NCBI GenBank assembly: GCA_900550625.1
Contig: URSW01000105.1
Span: 1 to 6,237 of the forward strand
Length of the DNA stretch: 6,237 nt
From: an uncultured Eubacteriales bacterium
GTDB taxonomy: Bacteria > Bacillota > Clostridia > Oscillospirales > CAG-272
Direction of reading: 5' to 3'
Position 1 is the stretch's first letter, and every line of letters begins with the position of its first letter. Below the pieces are notes generated by a model. It worked only from the letters and a program-made list of their open reading frames with translations, searched no databases and was not told where the DNA came from. A program made the position numbers and the translations under genes. Positions 1 through 4,244 of the stretch are shown piece after piece.

Positions 1-220
1 CGCTGCCGTCGCGGTTTACGTCGAGCGCATCGAGATCGATGTTGTCCATTGTCTGACCGATTGCGGCGCGGATTGCGATGACGATATCCTTTACGTTGAT
101 CTTGCCGTCGCGGTTTCCGTCGCCGAGAATTCCCTCTGCGGAATCGCTTGCGAGGACTCCGAACGATGCGAGGGAAGCGGCGGTGATCAGGGCAAGAATT
201 ACGGAAATGATTTTCTTCAT
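1..220 (-). CDS. Exported protein with N-terminal dockerin, 3' part outside window
   Basis: Only the first 73 codons are present. Residues 1-24 form a signal peptide: a Lys-Lys start, a hydrophobic core and a V-L-A site with likely cleavage after Ala24. A type I dockerin follows almost at once, from about residue 32. The first calcium loop has D34, N36, D38, N42 and D45; the second begins D67, N69, D71 before the window edge. Type I dockerins bind cohesin modules on scaffoldins or cell-surface proteins with calcium, so the product should be secreted and possibly anchored. Whether a catalytic or binding domain follows cannot be seen. The ATG is preceded by an AGAAAGG-like site about 14 nt away, which is rather distant. 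The gap to the upstream dockerin gene is 83 nt with no convincing terminator, so co-transcription is likely. The dockerin call is firm; the overall function is unknown. Confidence 0.85.
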   Translation of the reverse strand, partial: MKKIISVILALITAASLASFGVLASDSAEGILGDGNRDGKINVKDIVIAIRAAIGQTMDNIDLDALDVNRDGS

Positions 221-303
221 TTGAAAATGCTTTGCCTTTCTTTAATTATTTGTCGGGAAGCTCGGAAGAAGTAAACTTTCCCTGAAAAATGCACGCGGCT
301 GAT

Positions 304-1584
304 TTATGCGGTGAGGGGGGATATGGGCTGTCCTACCGGAACGTTCTGGGTGTAGTTGTTTGCATAGCGGACAAGAATGATGATATCTCGGGTGTCAACC
401 TTGCCGTCGCGGTTTACGTCGAGCGCATCGACGTTTACGAGAGTATCGATCTTGTAGCTGAGACTTGAGCGGATAGCCATGATGATATCACTCATGTTGA
501 CCTTGCCGTCGTTCGTGCCGTCTCCGAGAAGGATTTCATGCTCAAGCTTTATTATTTCGTAAGCTCCGGTGCCGCCGGGAAACGACCAATTGTCACTCTT
601 CGTGACTACACAGTAAGCGGGAACGATCTCTACGGATTTGTCAAACGGAACGAGCTGACTTTCATACTCGCCGGTTTCGCTGTTCAGAATGTTTTCGTAA
701 ACGAAGGGGTTGTTGTCCTTGTCAACATAAACCGTGCGGGGTCTGTCCTTACCCTGAGCAGCTTCTGCTTCTTCGTATATGGAATATACGGGGCGGGTAT
801 CCTCTTCGCCCTCCTCGGGTTCTTTACCGATCTTAGTAGCGGCGGGAACATTTTCCGCGTCGCCGTCGAAGGTGAGAACGTTGTAGATCGTACCGGTTTC
901 GGTTGCAACGTCAAAGTCGGGAGCCGCGGCGACGATATTGTCGAGATACATGGTCAGGTTGGTGGGATAGAAGAGGATGAAGTGCATGCGGACCTCTTCT
1001 CTTCCTTCGTCGAGAAGATCGTCATCGGTGAACTCATACTCAACCATCTTTTCACCGTTCATCCATACGGAGAATGTACATCCGCGCATCTGTACGGCAT
1101 AGCGTGCCCAGGTGCCCTTCTGGAGATCGTATTGGGTGGAAGCGAAAACTTTGTAACCGGTTACAAGGGAAGGCGAGTAGGTCGGCCATGCTGCGAAGGA
1201 AACCTCAAATGCAACGTGCTTTCTCGAGAAGCAGTAGCCCATCTGGTGAGTTCCCGAATCGGGGCTGAAGATGAATTGAGCAAGCTGCCCGTTGTTGCCG
1301 GGCTCGTGCTTGGTTACCATGGCATCGAATACCATGGTCCAACCGTCATTTTCATCGACCGGGTCAACTTTGAAAAGATCGGAGTTGATTCCGGAGTATC
1401 CGGACGCGCCCTTGGGAGCCGCACCGGTGAGATCGTCGAACTCAAGTATGTTTCCGGTGGGATTAGCTCTTCCGGGAACGGGGTTGGGGCTCTTCAGCTC
1501 CTCGCCGTCCGCAGCAAAAGAAGTAAGTGATGCTGCGCACACGAGGGTCATCAAAGCAAGAAAAACAGCAATAAGTTTTTTCAT
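304..1584 (-). CDS. Secreted LamG/concanavalin-like protein with C-terminal dockerin
   Basis: This 426-residue protein is predicted to be exported. Residues 1-24 or 1-25 are a signal peptide (Lys-Lys, hydrophobic core, S-F-A-A cleavage region). Cys16 lies in the core but lacks a proper lipobox, so lipoprotein processing is unlikely. Residues about 45-222 look like a beta-sandwich of the concanavalin/LamG type: W82, then a strand pattern around 159-186 with W159, F171, W174 and N176-G177, ending in a Y-L-D-N-I strand at 213-217. A second F-D-G-D start at 239-242 may open another, less clear domain to about 345, with an acidic linker near 254-275. Residues 353-412 are a type I dockerin: loop 1 has D355, T357, D359, N363, D366; loop 2 has D389, N391, D393, D397, D400. 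No catalytic motif was recognised, so a carbohydrate-binding or structural role is inferred. The start has a good GAGAGG site 7 nt upstream. Confidence 0.9.
   Translation of the reverse strand: MKKLIAVFLALMTLVCAASLTSFAADGEELKSPNPVPGRANPTGNILEFDDLTGAAPKGASGYSGINSDLFKVDPVDENDGWTMVFDAMVTKHEPGNNGQLAQFIFSPDSGTHQMGYCFSRKHVAFEVSFAAWPTYSPSLVTGYKVFASTQYDLQKGTWARYAVQMRGCTFSVWMNGEKMVEYEFTDDDLLDEGREEVRMHFILFYPTNLTMYLDNIVAAAPDFDVATETGTIYNVLTFDGDAENVPAATKIGKEPEEGEEDTRPVYSIYEEAEAAQGKDRPRTVYVDKDNNPFVYENILNSETGEYESQLVPFDKSVEIVPAYCVVTKSDNWSFPGGTGAYEIIKLEHEILLGDGTNDGKVNMSDIIMAIRSSLSYKIDTLVNVDALDVNRDGKVDTRDIIILVRYANNYTQNVPVGQPISPLTA
402..431 (-). repeat. 30-bp exact repeat shared by the two dockerin genes
   Basis: These 30 bases, which encode the second calcium loop (D-A-L-D-V-N-R-D-G) of the longer dockerin protein, recur without mismatch at 4-33 in the neighbouring dockerin gene. 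A shorter 15-base core also appears near 102-116, in the first loop of the shorter gene. Identity at silent positions suggests recent duplication or gene conversion between the dockerin modules, although strong codon preference could contribute. Confidence 0.8.
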
Positions 1585-1762
1585 TGTTTTACCTCTCTGT
1601 GTTTTTATTTATAATCCTTGCGGATTAGCGAACCGTGAAAAACATGCTCTCCGCCTTAATGAGTTATGCTGCGGAGATTGATTCCTTTCTCGGTGCGGCG
1701 AAAGACAGGACGGTATTATGCTTCAAAACAGCCGTATCCGCCTTTGTGCTCCCGATTTCGGT
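1585..1762 (-). promoter_or_regulatory. Long 5' leader of the dockerin gene with two hairpins
   Basis: If transcription starts about 7 nt past the -10 box at 1769-1774, the dockerin mRNA has a leader of roughly 178 nt with no gene in it. Two inverted repeats are visible. One is a 7-bp stem, 1671-1677 with 1648-1654, whose loop is 16 nt. The other is a perfect 6-bp stem, 1622-1627 with 1612-1617, capped in the minus-strand RNA by a GCAA tetraloop of the GNRA type; it ends about 15 nt before the ribosome binding site. A five-T run lies a few bases after the first stem but is not adjacent, so termination there is doubtful. No known riboswitch class was recognised. A role in mRNA stability or regulation is inference. 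Confidence 0.45.
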
Positions 1763-1768
1763 ATTTAT

Positions 1769-1797
1769 ATTATAACAGTTGAAAATACGCTTGTCAA
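1769..1797 (-). promoter_or_regulatory. Consensus sigma-A promoter with extended -10 for the dockerin genes
   Basis: On the minus strand TTGACA (1792-1797) is followed by exactly 17 bp and then TATAAT (1769-1774). The -10 hexamer is preceded by TGT, which gives the extended -10 TGn motif. Both hexamers match the vegetative consensus perfectly, so this should be a strong promoter reading toward the dockerin genes. It lies about 80 bp downstream of the murC stop codon, so the dockerin pair need not depend on murC transcription. Confidence 0.88.
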
Positions 1798-1879
1798 TAA
1801 TAATCCGTCATAAGTGACAAATATTAATAGTAAATTTTTGCCGAAATACCCATGTTGTCAAGCCTTAAAAGGAACTGCT

Positions 1880-3295
1880 TTACTGTAGGAGAAGCCGCAC
1901 CGCGGAGGATATGTCTCCGGCTCCCATTATGATTATCATGTCGCCGTCCGTGCATTTCGCAAGCAGGTAATCCGCCATGTCTCCGAAGTCCGGAATGTAG
2001 GACGCGCGCGCACCGAGCTTCTTGAGCCTCTCCTCGAGCATGGAAGAGCTTACGCCGAGCGAATCGGTCTCTCTTGCCGAATAGATGTCGGCAAGCACGA
2101 TCTCCGCACAGCCGCCCTCGGCGAGAGCCTTGCCGAAAGCATCGAAAAGCTCCGCCGTTCTCGAGTATGTATGAGGCTGGAATACGCAGAATACGCGGTT
2201 GTACCCCATTTCGCGCGCGGCGGCGAGAGTTGCGGCGATCTCTGTCGGATGATGGGCGTAATCGCTGAACACGTCGGCTCCCGCGGGGGTCGAGCCGCAC
2301 TTTTCCATGCGCCGCGCCGCGCCCGTGAAGCTTTCGAGAGCGTTCTTTATGTTGTCGATGTTGACGCCGTTCACATGAGCCGCGGCGAACGCGGCAAGGG
2401 AGTCGTCGATGAGGTGCGCTCCCGGAACGGAAAGCGCGATCTCGCAGAGGCGGTGTCCGCGGAGCGACACGGTGAAGTGCGCGCAGCCGCGCCGGAAGGA
2501 GACGTCCGACGCGCTGTAATCCGCCTCTGTGCAGTCCGATCCGAAGGTGACCGTATGTCCCTCAAATCCTGTGACGGCGCGCATGACGTTCGCATCGCCG
2601 GCATTGACGACCGCCGTTCCGTCAGCACCGCATCGGCGGACGAATTTGCCGAAGGATGTTTCGATCTGCGCCATGGACTTGAAGTAATCGACGTGATCCA
2701 TTTCTATATTCAAAACGATCGCGGTCGTGGGATAGAAATCGAGAAAGGAGTCCATGTACTCGCATGCCTCGAAGATGAAGAATTCGTTTCCGCCGATCCT
2801 GTAGGCGTTGCCTTCATCGAGCATGACCGCGCCGCAGCTCACCGTCGGATCGAGCCCGGCGGTAGAAAATATGTGGGAGAGCATCGACGTGGTTGTGCTC
2901 TTTCCGTGCATTCCGGAGACCCCGATGCGCTTCTCGTATCCGCTCATGAGGTATCCGAGATAGTCCGCGCGAGATACGCAGGGGACGGAATTTTCCCCGG
3001 CGTAGGCGTATTCCTCGTTGTCGGCGGGAATCGCCACGGTGTAGACGAGCAGATCGACATCCTTCATGTGATCCGCGTCGCTTTCATAGTATACGGCGAT
3101 GCCCTCGTCCTCGAGAGCCTTGGTGGATTTGGAGGGCGTGCGGTCGTATCCGCAGACCTCATGACCGCGCAGATGGGTTATATGGGCGAGCGAGCACATG
3201 CTCACTCCGCCGATCCCGGCGAAGAAGATCTTCTTCTTTCCGTCGAGAAGGGAGCTTATGTATTCTGTACCGTAGTGCGTATTCGGCAATGACAT
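1880..3295 (-). CDS. murC: UDP-N-acetylmuramate--L-alanine ligase
   Basis: MurC is the cytoplasmic ATP-dependent ligase that adds the first amino acid, L-alanine, to UDP-N-acetylmuramic acid in peptidoglycan synthesis. The 471 residues match the family's usual length and three-domain order. Residues 22-50 hold the N-terminal Rossmann segment with G-I-G-G at 27-30. The ATP loop is at 128-134 (G-M-H-G-K-S-T, Lys132), followed by E-A-C-E-Y at 176-180 and N-I-E-M-D-H at 196-201. The C-terminal domain has R-R-M-E at 328-331, D-Y-A-H-H-P at 345-350, F-Q-P-H-T-Y-S-R-T at 372-380 and M-G-A-G-D at 457-461. Several motifs depart from the common form: Met129 and Ser133 replace threonines of the usual G-T-H-G-K-T-T loop, and H294 is followed by Leu instead of the usual Asn. 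The ATG has an AGGAG site 10 nt upstream. It is divergent from spoVG. The identification is secure. Confidence 0.97.
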   Translation of the reverse strand: MSLPNTHYGTEYISSLLDGKKKIFFAGIGGVSMCSLAHITHLRGHEVCGYDRTPSKSTKALEDEGIAVYYESDADHMKDVDLLVYTVAIPADNEEYAYAGENSVPCVSRADYLGYLMSGYEKRIGVSGMHGKSTTTSMLSHIFSTAGLDPTVSCGAVMLDEGNAYRIGGNEFFIFEACEYMDSFLDFYPTTAIVLNIEMDHVDYFKSMAQIETSFGKFVRRCGADGTAVVNAGDANVMRAVTGFEGHTVTFGSDCTEADYSASDVSFRRGCAHFTVSLRGHRLCEIALSVPGAHLIDDSLAAFAAAHVNGVNIDNIKNALESFTGAARRMEKCGSTPAGADVFSDYAHHPTEIAATLAAAREMGYNRVFCVFQPHTYSRTAELFDAFGKALAEGGCAEIVLADIYSARETDSLGVSSSMLEERLKKLGARASYIPDFGDMADYLLAKCTDGDMIIIMGAGDISSAVRLLLQ

Positions 3296-3356
3296 CGGGA
3301 AACTTCTCCTTGCAAAATCCTCAAAAAATATCCTGCGTTTCGTATATACATTTTAT

Positions 3357-3362
3357 ATTATA
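3357..3362 (-). promoter_or_regulatory. Probable -10 box of murC promoter
   Basis: The minus strand carries a perfect TATAAT here, inside a very AT-rich stretch about 62 bp before the murC start codon. The position 17 bp upstream reads ATTTAT, a poor -35 element, so the promoter rests on the -10 and the AT-rich, UP-element-like surroundings. In an AT-rich spacer a chance TATAAT is possible, so confidence is moderate. Confidence 0.5.
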
Positions 3363-3367
3363 CACAA

Positions 3368-3406
3368 AATTCAAAAAAAATAAATACCCAATTCAAAGAA
3401 TTCAAA
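3368..3406 (-). repeat. Three copies of TTTGAATT upstream of murC
   Basis: The octamer TTTGAATT occurs three times on the minus strand, at 3368-3375, 3390-3397 and 3399-3406. They lie between the divergent murC and spoVG promoters, just upstream of the murC -10 box. They could be regulator sites, but the whole stretch is composed mainly of A and T, which makes repeated octamers less surprising. Confidence 0.4.
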
Positions 3407-3423
3407 AAAATCTTCCATTTAGA

Positions 3424-3454
3424 TTGTATTTTTTTCATAAAGACGCTGTATAAT
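3424..3454 (+). promoter_or_regulatory. Putative spoVG promoter
   Basis: TATAAT at 3449-3454 is a perfect -10 hexamer, 54 bp before the spoVG start codon. TTGTAT at 3424-3429 could serve as -35, though the 19-bp spacer is longer than ideal. The -10 runs directly into GAATTT (3455-3460), which resembles the -10 element of sigma-H promoters, the class that drives spoVG in Bacillus subtilis. No AGGA-type sigma-H -35 was found at the right distance, so sigma-A use is favoured. Confidence 0.55.
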
Positions 3455-3508
3455 GAATTTACGGTCCGATAATTGTACACTTTGATGTAAAGAAAGGAAG
3501 GACAGACT

Positions 3509-3826
3509 ATGGAAATCACGGATATCAAGATCAGAAAGCTTTTTGACGAAGGTCCCATGAAGGCGATCGTATCGGTTACTTTCGACAGCCAGCTTGCGGT
3601 GCATGACATAAAGGTCATAAACGCACGGGACAAATTCTTTATCGTAATGCCGAGCCGTAAAAATCCGGACGGAACGTACAGGGACATCGTTCATCCGATA
3701 AATGCTCCCTTCCGGGCTTCGCTTGAGGAAGCCGTTCTGAAGGCGTATGATACGGAGCTTGCGAGAGCCGCGGAGGAAAAGGCAAATCTTGCCGAAGAGG
3801 AAGCGGCGGACGGCAACGAGGCTTGA
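3509..3826 (+). CDS. spoVG: SpoVG family regulatory protein
   Basis: This 105-residue protein matches SpoVG almost end to end: the opening M-E-I-T-D-I, the V-H-D-I-K-V-I segment at 31-37, the M-P-S-R motif at 47-50, and P-D-G-T-Y-R-D-I followed by H-P-I-N at 53-65. SpoVG is a small cytoplasmic nucleic-acid-binding protein; in Bacillus it affects septation during sporulation, and in other Firmicutes it modulates virulence and envelope genes. Bacillus SpoVG is about 97 residues, so the extra length here is an alanine- and glutamate-rich acidic tail from about residue 84. The ATG follows a strong AAAGGAAGGA site. The gene is divergent from murC and is followed by its own terminator, so it looks monocistronic. 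Its presence fits a spore-forming lineage but does not prove sporulation, because the family also occurs in non-sporulating bacteria. Confidence 0.96.
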   Translation: MEITDIKIRKLFDEGPMKAIVSVTFDSQLAVHDIKVINARDKFFIVMPSRKNPDGTYRDIVHPINAPFRASLEEAVLKAYDTELARAAEEKANLAEEEAADGNEA

Positions 3827-3856
3827 CCGAACCCTAAAAAACGAATATCCGAATGA

Positions 3857-3891
3857 GGCTGCTGCAGGCGAGAGCTTGCAGCAGCCTTTTT
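3857..3891 (+). terminator. Intrinsic terminator of spoVG
   Basis: The arms 3857-3869 and 3874-3886 form a 13-bp stem with one G-T wobble and a GAGA (GNRA) tetraloop, followed directly by five T at 3887-3891. It begins 30 nt after the spoVG stop codon. This is a textbook rho-independent terminator, so read-through into the ABC transporter gene should be low. Confidence 0.95.
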
Positions 3892-3923
3892 GAGCAGTCG
3901 GCAAATCGGCTGATGCGGAAAGG

Positions 3924-3983
3924 ACAGTGCCGCACGGAGTCACGCCGCGTTTTACGGAAATTTGTCATACGGCACTGTTTTTT
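3924..3983 (+). terminator. Second terminator-like stem with a long loop
   Basis: A perfect 9-bp inverted repeat (3924-3932 with 3970-3978) is followed by a six-T run (3978-3983). The 37-nt loop is long for an intrinsic terminator. The downstream arm can instead pair with GTGCCG copies at 3984-3989 or 3992-3997, so alternative folds exist. It could be a backup terminator for spoVG, the 3' end of an unrecognised small RNA, or part of a longer leader. No promoter was found between it and the spoVG terminator. Confidence 0.4.
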
Positions 3984-4015
3984 GTGCCGCCGTGCCGCAT
4001 GATTTGAGTATTTTG

Positions 4016-4057
4016 CGACCTTTTGGCGGAAAAAAACGACCTTTTGCCGAAAAACTC
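4016..4057 (+). repeat. 21-bp tandem direct repeat next to the ABC promoter
   Basis: Two units, 4016-4036 and 4037-4057, share the identical first ten bases CGACCTTTTG and 16 of 21 positions overall. The period equals two turns of DNA, and the second unit touches the -35 box at 4058. That places both on the same helix face upstream of the promoter, as expected for binding sites of a dimeric or tandem regulator. Chance duplication cannot be excluded. Confidence 0.55.
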
Positions 4058-4086
4058 TTTACAAGAGGTAAAAATTCGGTTATACT
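4058..4086 (+). promoter_or_regulatory. Sigma-A-type promoter of the ABC transporter gene
   Basis: TTTACA at 4058-4063 and TATACT at 4081-4086 are separated by exactly 17 bp; each matches the vegetative consensus at five of six positions. Transcription would start near 4093, giving a leader of about 152 nt before the start codon. It is the best promoter match in the 3892-4244 spacer. Confidence 0.72.
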
Positions 4087-4092
4087 TAAAAT

Positions 4093-4223
4093 GATACCGC
4101 GCATCGGAAAACGTGCAGTATCGCGCCCGCTGTCTGCCGACGGCGGGAAATTATCGGGTTTGCCGTGCGGAAAAGCTCCACCGGGGTCATGGGACGGGGA
4201 AACTTTTTCCGCACTTATTTTTT
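4093..4223 (+). promoter_or_regulatory. Putative transcription attenuator or riboswitch leader
   Basis: The predicted transcript can form three mutually exclusive elements. First is a 9-bp hairpin, 4126-4134 with 4139-4147, with a TGCC loop and one wobble pair. Second is an alternative pairing of 4137-4144 with 4162-4170, eight base pairs with G4167 bulged. Third is an intrinsic terminator, 4165-4174 with 4205-4214. The alternative pairing uses the 3' arm of the first hairpin and the 5' arm of the terminator, so it acts as an antiterminator in the classic sense. A weaker outer stem, 4093-4097 with 4118-4122, precedes them. No known riboswitch or T-box signature was recognised; the ligand, if any, is unknown. 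The pairings are seen in the sequence; the switching is inference. Confidence 0.5.
4165..4223 (+). terminator. Intrinsic terminator inside the ABC gene leader
   Basis: Ten perfect base pairs join 4165-4174 to 4205-4214, and the inner part can extend through CTCC (4176-4179) with GGGG (4196-4199) across an asymmetric bulge. The stem is followed by TTATTTTTT at 4215-4223. The structure ends only a few bases before the purine-rich ribosome binding site at 4227-4235, so it lies after the promoter and before the gene, as in attenuated operons. Confidence 0.7.
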
Positions 4224-4244
4224 CACGGAAGGAAGTGATACGAA

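Noticed and set aside
538..1530. Plus-strand reading frame of 330 codons
   Set aside because: It lies wholly within the minus-strand dockerin gene, and its translation shows no recognisable family features. The opposite strand has a signal peptide, domain pattern and ribosome binding site.
1807..1818. Inverted repeat GTCA-TAAG-TGAC upstream of the dockerin promoter
   Set aside because: Four-base arms are too short to claim an operator, and they occur often by chance.
1856..1861. Second minus-strand TTGACA just after murC
   Set aside because: No acceptable -10 hexamer lies 16-18 bp downstream; the bases at 17 bp read AAAATT.
2171..3292. Plus-strand reading frame of 373 codons
   Set aside because: It is the antisense shadow of murC, whose motifs are unmistakable. 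The shadow protein is rich in Arg, Val and Ala with no clear domain.
3419..3943. Minus-strand frame of 174 codons opposite spoVG
   Set aside because: It is antisense to the secure spoVG gene and to its terminator, and the translation has no family features.
4055..4067. CTCTT-TAC-AAGAG hairpin followed on the minus strand by five T
   Set aside because: The stem is short and AT-rich, no minus-strand gene ends there, and the bases coincide with the plus-strand promoter.
4093..4122. ATACCGCG resembling part of the T-box antiterminator sequence
   Set aside because: The T-box bulge needs UGGN before ACCGCG to pair with the tRNA end; here it reads TGAT. No Stem I or specifier loop was seen, and the predicted start leaves no room for one.
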